Shown here in pieces: positions 27,701 to 40,447 of a DNA stretch of 64,000 nucleotides. Source of the DNA: Lycocorax pyrrhopterus obiensis. Its lineage: Eukaryota > Chordata > Aves > Passeriformes > Paradisaeidae. Both the position numbers and the translations under genes were made by a program. The stretch covers positions 8,911,163-8,975,162 of the forward strand of contig JACSVZ010000011.1 of the NCBI GenBank assembly GCA_014706295.1. The letters are read 5' to 3'. The notes under the pieces are model-generated. The model had not been told where the DNA came from. It saw only the letters and a list, made by a program, of their open reading frames with translations, and ran no database searches. Each line of letters opens with the position of its first letter. The first letter of the stretch is position 1.

Positions 27701-29915
27701 CTAAGAGACTTTACCTACATCAGCGGAGAAGAGTCTTTGGGTTTGCAGGACAGAATCTTCATGCTGACTGTACCCATTAAATGTCCTGCTGGGTTGGCTT
27801 TTTTTCAAAACCTTTTAGACATTTACTTGGAATTCTGTTTGGAGAAATTCTCATAGGTTAGCAGCACACACTTCTGATTTTTTCCCCTTTCAACTTAGTG
27901 ATGTCTCTTGGTAGATTTTTACCCCGTTTAGGGCACAATACTGTCAATGACGGCAGTACAAACAGCACATGTGGGTTCAAATTCACCTCATGAGCTGAAA
28001 GCCTGACAGCTGACAATTGTGGGTTGAAAGAGAGGCAAAGTTAGCATTCCCACAGTAACACAGTAGCATCTAACAGCCTTTCCCAGGTACTTTCCAATCC
28101 CCCCGTTCTGTTCCATAACAACATGCACTTCTCTGTATAAGTGGTACTTTCTTCACAGGGGAAGATGTAGGATTGCCCACAACTCCAGGGATTCTAGTTG
28201 ACCTTCAGGCAACAAAAAAGAAGGATCAAAACAAGGCATCTTTTGAATTTTCAGGAGCACACACTACTTGGATTGCCCCATCCCCCATGCAGCTTAAGTC
28301 CTGTGCAGTCTTCAACGATCACGGTGAATTTTTATAAAATAGCATCTATGTTTAGAGTAGGATTCCCTGGTACCAGATTTTTACATGAAAAGACCCACAG
28401 ATTACCTGTACGCACATATTCTGCCAAATATTGTTTAGACACCATTTGGAAGAAATGGTTTAGGTAGAGAACACACAAAACACAATAGGATAGATCATAG
28501 TACAATGGCAGGCAGAAAACAAGATAGGGCACAGAAAATGGGAATTTGTTACCAGAAACAAGTGAAAACTTCTGCAGGAGTAAAGCTGGCTAGCTCAATG
28601 GTGGTGAGGAGAAAGAAATCCTGTCTCCTTCCACAACTGCAACTGAACACAGCTTTGCTGCACACTTCACTGGAAACCCCCTTCTTGAAAAAGCTTCCAA
28701 CTGCTTCGAAAACCAGTCCTTTGGCCCCTACCAGCCATCACTGTAAGTCTGCATTGTTCACAAGGGTCTGTCTTAAGCAGCTCTGTAGAAACAAGAACCC
28801 AATTCAGTGAGGGAAAACCCCTCAACTCTCATTGATACAAGGAGAGGTGAGGGAATGGTTACTGTGGAAGAGGCATTTAGAGTGCCTGAACCTCACGTGC
28901 TGACTGCACCCAGAACTGCAGCTCTGGTTTCAACAGGTAATAATTAACCAGTGTTGCTGATATCATTTGTATGAACCAAGGTCTCAGAATCTGGCCTTAC
29001 ACCTGGTAGAAATCATCTACCAGGTATTTCATGCATGACAGATAATCAGAAGGCCTGACTTACAGCCCTCTACTGAGTTACTCTTGTAAACAGCATAAGC
29101 ACGTGCAGATTCTACAGCTGAAGTGTTTAAGGTGAACTCTTGGTAAACCTGGGAGAACACCAAGAATACGGGCTATTCAGACAATGTGTTTAGGAGTCAT
29201 TGGCAAGGACTGGATTTGTTTGTGTAGCCTTGCACTTTTAATAAGAGCAGAAGCCAATGTCAGTAGAAAAGGTGTTCCTAGGAAGTCTTATAACTAAACC
29301 TTTCTAAAGATCTTGAGCTTTCAACAGTAAAATACAATCAAGAGTGCAGAAAAAACAAGAACTTAGCATTAATTTAGATGCTAGCATCAAATCCTTTAAG
29401 TTGTCCCCAGTATTTCAGTCAATTTATTAGGACCATAACCCTTTTGTGAATCCTTGTTTCACAGCCTAAGGATCAAAACCAACCATTTACCTCTTTTGAA
29501 CAAATGACTTGCCAGCTGTACAACTAAATGCACACATAAATAAAGCAAAGAATTTATGTAGTAAGGTGTGGCAGACCCTATACATAGATTATTCATTTAA
29601 TGGATTGGAAAACAGAGCAGAAAATAGGCTACTCTACATTAATAGTCAGAACAAACTTGGAACCGTATGCAATAAATACATTGTTCGTTTACCTAAATGA
29701 CTGCAGCTAACTGGAGTGTAAAGACCAGAAGACACTCAGTTCTCAACTCAGTGATCTCCCTGCCAAAATACAAGTCTTTGATTACTATATTTACCATTTT
29801 ATACCTCCTAGATCTGTTTTCTGCAAAATAAATCCTAGCCAACTTCACTGACCCAAATCCCATTTGCAACTAACCATCTTTAGTAACACCGTGGTATGTT
29901 CACATTTTACTGCAG

Positions 29916-29945
29916 TAAAAAACAAACAAACAAACAAACAAACAA
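29916..29945 (+). repeat. (AAAC)n microsatellite
   Basis: About six perfect AAAC units followed by a run of C. Confidence 0.9.
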
Positions 29946-32900
29946 CCCCCCATATGAATCCTTTAGGGTACTGCTCACCAATTTAAAAGTAGCATATTAA
30001 ACTTCTTAAAACCTTTGCAATCTGCAGTATAAAAGCACATTTTATGTTAGTGGATAATTTAGCATCCATAATCTAATTAAATGAAGTGAGTGACAACTGT
30101 ATTCTCTACATAAATGATATACCAGTAACAGATAATGTACGTGCTTAAGAGACTGGAACCCCATCAAAAAAGTTGTTACAAACACTTGCCTTTATCATAA
30201 ATCCAACTAACGTTATGGGCTAAATTCTGCTTTCCTACTGACATCACACCAACAGGGAACTATCCTGCAGGGGAAGAATTACTCATATGAGTGAAGTTTT
30301 GTGAGACTAAACTGCTGGATTATGTTTGCTTAGGTGACAAATGAGCAAATATATTTTTGGTGTTACATAGAGAACTATGCCTACACAAAAAACTTCAATT
30401 AATCTCCAACTACACAGTGGAAGTCATTTCAGAAACACAGAGCAGTTACAGAAGTATATCATGCTGGTTGCAGATACCGTGAGAGAAAAAAGATTGGTGG
30501 ACTGTAAAAAAATTCAAAAAACTGTCTCCATCACTTAGAATCAATTCAAAACATCATCATTTTAAACACTTATCTAGGACTTATCACAATGGGAAAAAAA
30601 GAAAAAGCTAAGTAAAAAGATCACCTTTTCTGCATTCAATATCACAGTCACTTTATTACAAGTACAACCAGTTTTGGAAAATGGAAAAATGAAAAAAAAG
30701 AAAAAGAAGGAAAATATTCCATGTTAATTTTGGATGTTTCCATAATGCATGGGAATGCAACAGGTGAGAAGTTAACACAGCACTCTGCCCTCAAAGGACA
30801 CTCTGTAGGTTTGCACTGGGCACAACTGCTCTGCTGGTCCTTGGGCGTGCTTTCCCTCCTTTAAAGTGCTCCTTTGAAAGCACTCTCTCCTGCCCACCCT
30901 CTTTCAGCACTGCAAGGGCAGAGGGAGAGGCAGTCGTGCTGACAGCGTTATTGGCACCGTGCCTGCAGTCACAGCTTGTGACTGTGGCACCTTGCTGAAG
31001 CGTGGAACACCTGCGTACACTGAACTTTTCTGGTGCCCCACTGCTGCTTCCTTTCAGTCATATCACTGATGAGAAAACAGCTTAGAAAAATCAATGCCTT
31101 TAAATTATAACTTTATGTACTGCATATACAAAACCACTGCCAACTCAGGAATGCGTCTTCATTGACTAAAAATCAATCTTTCTGATTCTTCTACTTCTTC
31201 AGTATTTGCAAAAAAAAAAAATAAATAAAAGGAAAAAAATTAAATCTTTTCCCCAGCCCCCAGCTGCATCTGGTTGCTTTGTTCAGGCTTTCTTCAGGTT
31301 TCCTTCTCCAGAGACTAGTTTTATCTAAAAGGTCAATTCATTCAGCAGGGCACCAAGCAGAATTGAATATAATTATCCCAATCTTTACTGTGTTGAATTC
31401 ATGCTTGAATTCATTCAAAAAATAGCAAGCAGTATAATTAACTCAGAGCCCAACCAAATCTATTGAGAATGCCTCAGGTATCATACAGTCCCACTTACAA
31501 TAGAACATTTTCATTTAAGGACATTGTACATATTAACCCTAGTCAGCATCCAATTACTCGGAATAAGTGAATTCTCTGTTTCAGGAATGTAATTTGAAAA
31601 TGTTGTCATGCAATCTGAGGTAAAAGGTCTTTTTTCATTAATCTAGCTCTCATTAAACTGGAAGCCTGTAGGTTATTTCAAATCCATTAGATTTAAATAC
31701 AGGTGATTACAATTCTATTGCACATAAAACAACAGAAAAGTCTTTTAGGAAATATTGTGTAGTTGAGGAGTTTGTGAATTGCCTCATAGTTAAAAAAAAA
31801 AAAATCTGACCAGAAAATCCATGGCTACTGTTAATCTGACAATTACATCTATGGCAAAATTAAATTAATTTTTATAAGCAGATGACTTCAAGATAGCAGG
31901 AACACTTCAGATAATTCAGAGCTAGAGATAAGTATCCCAATATTTTCATGCAAACTCTTCACCTCCTTTAAATGTACAAAGTTGTGATTAAGATTTTGTT
32001 CATGATAAGAACCAGAAACACGATAGTAATTTTTATGTAGTGGTCTAGCAAATCAAGCTCTTGGTTTAGTTTAACATGAGAAATCTGAACTCTGAAAGAT
32101 CTCAAATTTGCATGAGAGGCCCCAAGATTCATAAGAGATGACCTTTTCAGCTCAAAATACACCACTGTATCACCTTAAACAGCAAGCTGCATCATTTCCT
32201 CGAAGTCCCAGTCACTCAGTTCTTGGTAGACTTTGTTCTATTCTTTTCTGCCTCTGCTTGTATCCCATTAATACGAAAAGATTTTTTTAAAGAGTATTTA
32301 GGAAATTCCCTTTCTCTAGAAAGGCCCAGAGTTGTATACGACTCCCCTTGTGCATTTGCATGTGCAGCCTCCTACAGGTGTGGAGTCACAGCTCTCCCAG
32401 CAGCTCTGGCTCAGAACCAGAAACATTTCTCTGAATTCTCCCAGCATTTTTCAGCTTGCACCACCATTCGTGATCTCCAATACAAAAACAATCCACCCCC
32501 TAGAGTATTCTCCTCCTTGGATTCACTTATCCTCTGCATGTTTGGTTTGTAGACCTACAGTCTACCTTGCATAAAACAGTGACATAACCCTTCTCTCCCG
32601 AATGCACCCACAGCCATCCTTACAGTGTCTGTTCTCACAATCTACTGCTTAGGACCCAGTTGTGTTATAAATCACAGTGGCTGTCACCTTCTGGTGTGGC
32701 ACTACAACTTTTTTGTCATATAGACCATCAGAAATAAGTCTGAAACGTGGAGCCAGACTAAATTACACAGACAGCGAGGGAGCAGTATTTCAGAGAAGCA
32801 TTTATTATATTTTTTAAAAGTCAGAAGACAGATGTGTCCCCACTGTGATCCACACAGGCCCTGTAAGGGCCTCAGTTATGTTTTGTTTCGCATGAGCCCT

Positions 32901-33339
32901 CTCCTGCGGGGGATTTATGGGTGCTGGAGAGCCCTCTTTCTGCACGTGACCATCAATCAGATGTGCACACATGCACAAACACGTGCACACAGATATTGCA
33001 TGTGCATACAACTGACTCCAGCAACCAACTCCAATGGCTTTCAACACTGAATCTGTGTTATCCCACTGTCTGCTCAACATGCATAAGCAATTATACATTG
33101 TCACATTCAGAGTAGACCTTTCTTCCTAATTCTTACAAAAGGTGAAAGAAAAAATTTGCAATATTTCAAAAGATGCTCAAGAAACTTGCAAAGTAATGTA
33201 CGAGACGTTTGTTATTAGAAGACATTTTAAATCACAAATTGAAAAGTACCTAAAAGAAAATAAATGCAGTGAGTCAGAAGTGTGATTCAGCAACAGGAAC
33301 TTAAAAAAACAGAAGATGAATAGTAAGTCTGGTGTAACT

Positions 33340-33364
33340 AAAAAAAAAAAAAAAAAAAAAAAAA
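33340..33364 (+). repeat. Poly-A run of 25 bases
   Basis: Uninterrupted A25 followed by GGGAGAGAGGGAC. An AATAAA lies about 75 bases upstream (33,259-33,264), which is too far for a typical processed-transcript tail. Avian CR1 elements do not leave poly(A), so slippage expansion is the simplest reading. Confidence 0.85.
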
Positions 33365-34100
33365 GGGAGAGAGGGACAAAAAGGATGCCAATGGATGCAG
33401 ACAAATAAATCAAGTGAACTCTGGGCCTAAATGAAACCAAGATTTTACCCAGAGTGTGCTAAAGTTGGAAAGAAATTAAGACTACAGCCAGCTGGCTATT
33501 TCAGACAAGATGGTGTTGTAGAAATTCCAGCAGAACCAAGGACAGAGGGAGACAAAAACCTACCAGCTGTTCTCTGGTCATCCCATGTTTGAGCCTCTCT
33601 CAAGAACCTATGCTGCTCCTTTAAGAGTTGTGCTGACAGTGATACTTTCAAACGTCAGTATCACCATGTATTTCCACACTGCGACAAACTGTCCAAGGAA
33701 CAGAATCTATAACCAAGCTGCAGAGGGCTGCCCCAGAGTTTTCCATAAGTGAGAGTTGTGGGACAGAGAGATGGACAGAATTGTGGGAATTGTCGTTCCT
33801 CTGCAACAGAAAAGCCCCACAGAGCAGAAGCTTGGAAAATACATAGTAAGGGACAAGAAAGAGTAGGAACAAAGCAGGGCTGCAGGAGAACTCTACCCCA
33901 AACTTTCTCAGAACCGCGCCTGAACTAAATACATCATTAGCGCTCAAATATATTCAGTACTTCAGATAGATTTTATTAATTACTTTTTTTGTATTTCAAC
34001 ATTTTTGTTGCTTGGGTTTTTTTCCTGATCTAATGGTTCAGACATGCACTCGAAACGGAAATACCTTTTCTATCCAAACACAAATGCAGATTTTTTTTTA

Positions 34101-34175
34101 TCATAGAATGGTGAGGGTTGGAAGGCACCATTTATTTCAACATTCCAGATGTTCAGAGACCCATCCAGACTCTTT
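34101..34175 (-). mobile_element. CR1 LINE tail, minus strand
   Basis: The plus strand reads ATCATAGAATGGTGAGGGTT followed by GGAAGGCACC, the reverse complement of the standard CR1 3' end (CCTTCCAACC...ATTCTATGA). Similarity fades after about 75 bp (GACCCATCCAGACTC), so only a short, old or truncated end remains. Confidence 0.75.
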
Positions 34176-35461
34176 TTTAGGTCTGCTCATCACAGGACAT
34201 AGAAAACGTTCCAGCACTGACTGTGCTTTCTGCATTACATGTAAGCATGTGTTAAAAAAGACTTTGTCTCTGACTGCCAGGAGAAAGAGCCGATTTTATT
34301 CTTTAAATCAGAGGAAACATGAAATGGTTTTTGAGCTACTCCTTGCAAGGTACTGACTGGAGGAATCCCCCGTGTTGTCTTGCTCAAAAGTACTGAACTC
34401 TGTAAGACATTATCATGAACACTGAGTTTTAATAAGTTAGGACTAGGTAATAAACATGATTTAGAATTATTTATTATGCTGATCAGTAAACATTAAAATT
34501 AAAATTCTCTAACTCCCTGTTACCTCAAAGTCTGGCTGATTTAATCTAATAAGGACAGATACCAGCTGATACTGTGTCTGTTTCAGAAAGCACTCACGCA
34601 GCTCTGCCAACCTTCTACTTTTTAAAGTCACTTATCTCTGAGATATAGATTTACAAATAACCCTCATTACATAGCACAAAAATTTAAAACATCAGAATTC
34701 ATGTATTTTAAAATATCTCATACATCTACAAAAAGATCACTATATTTTGATCACTAAGTTGATAATGCAAAAAATACGAAGCATATTACCCATGTGACTC
34801 TCTGTAGATCAAACATTTACACTTCGTGTATATTTCTTTGCTTACAAATGCAAGCGTTTTGTTTTTTCTTGACAAATGAGTAACTACCTCTGCATTAAAA
34901 GTTATTACTCAACTGAACTCACAACCTTTCTCTCCAAAGTACCACAGGCTTAGCAGCTCTTCCTGGCTTGAAGGAGGATATCAGTCAGCCAGAAGCAAAT
35001 GGGCAAAACCAGATCCTGGCATGTTAGTCAAACATGCTGCCCCACCAAGACCTTGTTCCTACCACTGGCAATGCAAGAGAACCACCTGCGTCTCACCTAA
35101 AGGTAGGCGAGATGTGAGAATAAGACCATGCAGAATTTGGTATCTCCTTGGAATCACTGGATCTGCAGGTGACACACAGGTGTGTCCAGCAAGTTCCACA
35201 GTGAACATCCACGGGAAGAGTTAAATGTACAGGAGGAGGATAGGAAAACCTGCTTTAATTGCATCAGGCACTATTCAGCAATCATTTAGCATTCAGTGTG
35301 CACGCAGCCTCCATTCTGCCTCCCTCTCACAAGCACTGATGAGAGAACATCGGGCAATCCACACAGGACCTGACCTGCTTCCGTACCACTTCGTGTGCCG
35401 ACTCCAGTTACTTTTTTGTTAAATTGCTGCTTTTTACAACTGCTCACCTGTGTGAGCTAAC

Positions 35462-35510
35462 AGCTCAGTGTTCCAGGCAGATACTCCAAGCAGTGTTCCT
35501 CCACTGAGCT
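35462..35510. repeat. 9-bp inverted repeat AGCTCAGTG/CACTGAGCT
   Basis: The arms are at 35,462-35,470 and 35,502-35,510. Between them CAGTGTTCC recurs as a direct repeat. It is short enough to arise by chance. Confidence 0.5.
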
Positions 35511-38500
35511 CAAGGATTTTCTCTGAGGTGTGCATTGCCCACTGGAACATTCATTCATTTTAACAGATCCTCGTGATAGGTTTCATAATGTCCAAAAGTT
35601 TCAGATGCCAGGAGTTCAAAGACTGAGGATGACCAAAGTGAAGGTCTTCAGGGGGGGCAAAAGACATTCAGAGCAATGTGCAATAAAGTTTTACACCTAC
35701 TGCAAGGCAGTTCCTGCAGGAAGAGAGAAGCACGTGACAATAAATTGTTTAAAAGAGTTTTGCAAAGAGAGAACTGCTTTCTAGTTTTGGAAAGATGTGT
35801 ACAACAAAACTCTTTACATAAAGATGATTCAGAGAAGCTACTAAAAATTATTAAAAGAAAGGAAGATAATAAATTGACCTCGAGGAGTCACGGAACAGTG
35901 ATAAGACATGAATTTAGAAGACTAGAGGTTGGGTAGTAGAATACCTCACATCAAAGCTGTGCGTATTTTTATCACTTTATGCACGCTCATACTTGCAAAG
36001 TTTGGGACAACATCAATAAGGAAAAGATAAAATACACTGTAGGCAAAAATAGCAGCAATGGAGGGAACACTTAATATTAGAGAGAACAGAAAGCATGCCT
36101 GAAAAATGCCAAGAATAATCAAAGGAGATAGTCAAGGATGCATTATTCTTTCATCTTGCACTTAGCACGTATCTGAGAGTATTGAAAATGCACATCCCAC
36201 AAACGTTTCATTTTATTTGCATCAAAAACCATATGATTCAACAACAATCCAAATTTCTTCAGTAAAACAAGAAGATCATGAGTCAAGCCTAAAACCACTG
36301 GAAGCAGGGTACCACAGAAGTGGATCAAAGGCATGTTGTAAGTGAGGCTGACACCATGGATGAGCTCACCATTATTTCATCCCAAAAAGAAGCACTCCTG
36401 GTTACTGCTGACTTTCAGACAGAGCAATGACATCCAGTCAAGATGATCTTGGAGCAACAGAGACTCAGCTTACCAGCTGATTGCCACCAAAGCTGTGCAG
36501 AAGAGTGTTAACATGGAAGACACACATGCTGTGAAGCTCTTCTTCTTCTATGGAATATTAGTTAGGTGTAGAAAAAAAGGCACTGTTTTCCAAAGAGGTA
36601 CCAATTTCCAGATGAGTTCCAAAAGTTTTCCATAATGTTGATTTTATTTTGCACAGAGGGGAAAAAAAAATTAGATGTACAGCTTGAGATTTTTTAGGCT
36701 GAGACAAGTTTCAGAGGTCAGATGATTAATGCCTATTTTGTTTGCTCAAGGTGAGGCCACAAAATTACTCAGCATTCCTTAAAATGGTGAAAACAGACTA
36801 TTTTGGCTTAGTTCTTAGGTGTCTACCTGAAGTCTCCAGGACAGCTTTTACACATGCACACACACAATTCCAATGGAATCTCTTTAGTTCAGAAAGAAAG
36901 CTTTGATTGCAATTCACCACAATTCTAGTAGACAACAGGCAACTTAATGAAATTACATTTCTATAAATTACTCTTCGGTCTCACAGACTGCCCACAGTGG
37001 TGGATAGCTACTATTTGAATGCCTATACTCAGTGACAATTTTGAAAAGTTTGTTAAAAACATTTATTGCACACAGAAACAAATACTGTATGGTGAATGTG
37101 GCTATTCTGCAAATAAAGTGCACAAGAGAAATCAAACTAATAAAATTTGTAGTCAACATTATTCTTCTTTTGCAATTGATGTGAAAAAGAGGTTTTGGTG
37201 GTCCAGAAATAATAGCTTTATAATTAAGAATTTGCAAGCCTTGGTGAAATAAAGGAGACTGTCAACATGGGCTGCTCTGTATAGTGTATTTTAGAACAAT
37301 TTCTCCCCACACCAAAAGAACAATTCCTTTTAAGGAAAGAGGATCAATTTTTCAGGTGTGGGTAACTTTTAAAGAAAACAAAGAAAAGTTCTGTTTTCTT
37401 TATATTACAAAAGACCTCTAGAGACCAAAATATACAAACTCAAACATATCTAATCCAGACAGTGAAGGCCTGAGGTCTGATTACAGTGTATTACTCTCAC
37501 ACAGGTTTAAATTAACTGAAGAGGACAAACAAGGAAGAAGAGTTCTTACCACTGATGGAATGAAGGGTCTTTTCTTTAACAAAGTAACAGAAGATATCAC
37601 CTTTCCCTGAGAAGGAGTCATTCATTATAAGCACAATGTGTTATTATTGTGATTTTTAATTGAAATGTAAATTCTGGGAACACTCTGACCTAATTTACTC
37701 CCAGAAAAAGAGGGCAAAATTCTCATTTTCAAAGCACTATGTAGTTACTTCACTGTTATCAGCAAGTCTTGCTCAATGGTCTGGGCTTCTACCACACTGC
37801 AAAGCTGACAGTATTTCACAGCGCTCAGCTATGGCATCTCTAACACAGCACTGCTGATTGTTACAGCAAGTAACTCCCTCTGATTTATATCTTTGACAAA
37901 ACATTTTTAAGAAATAGTTTTAAAATAGTTCTGAAATGACAAGACCCTGTGAGCAGGATGCTGAATGCACTGACGGCAGCATCAGGCTGCAGCAAAGCCT
38001 CCCTGGGAGTGGGAACTCTCCTGCAAACCTCCTCACTCGCAAAAGCTTAAATCAAATCAGAGCTGTTGTGTGCACCCAAAATTAGTAAATCAGAGTAATG
38101 TGGTAGGATCTGGATTGCTGAAAATTAAACATGAGCCTAAGACAGCCAACAACCACCACACGAAAGACACCTTTACAAAGTCATTGTCTTGTTCTCAACA
38201 TCCAGGTACTACATGAAACCCAACTTTCCAGCTGATATCAACGGTAGAGAAAAAGCTGAGGTGAAAATGTAATTTAACAAAAAGGAATAAAATAATTCTG
38301 GCCACAGGAAGATCATTTAGAAGGGTAATAATAATAACAAGCGAAGAAAAAAAAAGGATCACTGATCTTGGAAATCCATAGGGCAGGAATTAAGCACTAT
38401 AATCAAATTGTTTGTGCAACCATTTAGCATCTCATTTTCTTGCTGTGCAAGCTGAAGAACCACTTGAGACAGGCCATCTTGGAGAGTAACAAAGGGCACC

Positions 38501-40405
38501 AATAACTAACGGGGGATGAAAAGAATATTGATAGCTTGTGACAAGCGGCTTCCTGAGAAATGTTTCTTAGTCAAATAGCCACAATCATTAAATATATGAG
38601 GGTCAGACAATTTAATCTGCTCTTTTTATATGGATTAATTTACCAAAGTAACAGAAGAGACAATTAATGCCTCCATAGCTTTTCATGCCATGACACTAGC
38701 CCATCATTTTTAAAACAAATACTTGAAAGATGATTTCCTACACTACTGAATATGGCCACACTCATTTTAGCAACTATTAACAGCACTGATAAGGACTGAC
38801 TTTATTATGAGGCACAATTGCACATTCCAGAAAATCATTACAGTAAAAGCATAGACTATCTTTTAAACAAACAGCTAACTAAACATTTTACATAAAGATT
38901 TAAACTCCTGTGCTTTCCAAACTGAAACCACTATCCTGGAGAGGCTCCACCTCTCTGTGCCACTACAGATTTTATCATACAATCAGATTCATGTCTAGGG
39001 ACAGAACACCGGTACCAGTGAAACACATACAATACTCGAATGAAGTGTGGTTACTGTTCAAGCGTGAAGAAAAGACACATAAAAATTCAGGGCAGGAGGC
39101 AAAGAAAAATAATCATTACAGTCTATAGAAAACTATTGTAGACCAGAAAAAAATAAGTGTAACCTGCTTGGAAAAAACCATACCTCATTCTACAACTCAG
39201 TAAAGAACTACACTCAACTAAAGGAAAGCCAGTTTAAATCTTCTCTTTAGAAAGTCAGAGCACTGGTTCACATAGAATAATTAAATGAAACCCTAGAAGA
39301 ATTTCTGATAGATAATTTCAGCTTGGCCAAGATGCCAGGCTAAGACTCCTGCTCCTGATGGAAAGTGTTACAAGCCATTTTAAGGCTAGCCATAAAGCTC
39401 TTGCAAGAAGCAGTCAAGTGTCCAAAGCCACCAGAGACCGGTCTGCAGCCACAGAATCTGATCCAAGATTGCATTTCCAATCTGCACTGATATAGAAAGT
39501 CTTGCAAGTGTTCCTGGGTTTTCCAGGATCTCCTCAAGCAGCTGTTCACACAGGACACAGCACTCGCACACACAGATCTTTCAGTACTATGCTTTTCTCA
39601 GGTGTTTCCCTCTTGGCCCTTTCTGACAGTTGCTTGACAGATGATACAAATTGCCTGACACAGATTTTAAAGTCAGATATTTAAGAAAATGAATTACAGC
39701 TGATGTCTTTGGCATAATGCTTTGTGACACAGATAGTTAGGGAGAGTGACACAGTTGGAAAATAATGTAAGCTGAAAGCACTTGGAACAGCTCAGGATTC
39801 AAGGTGACTTTGTGCTGCAAATCACTACTTTAAAATTGTTTTGAGATACACTTTCTGGATGAGATACAAAGCCCAGGAGAGTCAACAGGTCTGTTTCCAG
39901 CTGAATTCTCTGTCATTTTTATCAAGCCTAGTGAAACTGCAATTCCGAGTCAAAGCATGCTCATCAAAGCTTATATAGAATCAGATTTCATAATTAGTCC
40001 TTCAAACTTCACTCCTTTAGCATTGGTTGCTGAGTGTAGATTTCCACCTCTTTTGTCTTAAAAGATGAAAAAATTTTATTTGAGCTAGAGAGGAAGCTAC
40101 ATCACGAACATTTCCACTCCTTTGCATACTCACATAAAGAACTCCTTGCATGCTGAGCTAAATAAAATTCCTGATACTTTTTTCCCTAGTTTGTTCAGTA
40201 GTGCAGTAGGACAAGAGAGGAAAACAAGTGCATGCCCCTTGATGTTATTCAGGTTGGCAGCAACTGACCTGGTGCTATTATTCTGGAAGCTTTCTTTTGC
40301 TGGCTATACATTGCCCCAAAGACATTGGTCAGTTAAACAGCACAGCTGAAAGCACAGGTCCTCCAACTTTAGTTTTGTTGGCGAAACAAAGCAGAAACAA
40401 CAAAA

Positions 40406-40447
40406 TACCACCTCCACCCCCAAAACCTACCACCACCACCCCCCCCA
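40406..40447 (+). repeat. C-rich low-complexity tract
   Basis: CCACC/CCCC runs within an A-rich setting, ending in a run of C. G-rich on the minus strand. Confidence 0.75.

Larger units (their letters stand above)
22242..34100. other. Intergenic, no gene seen
   Basis: AT-rich desert with the microsatellites listed separately (24.1 kb, 24.3 kb, 29.9 kb, 33.3 kb). A locally GC-richer part at about 30,770-31,060 shows no recognised feature. The segment from about 30,218 resembles a very old amniote repeat tail (TAAATTCTGCTTTCCTACTG) but is too diverged to call. Confidence 0.6.

Noticed and set aside
34012..34356. 114-codon plus-strand frame
   Set aside because: It includes the CR1 tail read in antisense and has no family similarity.
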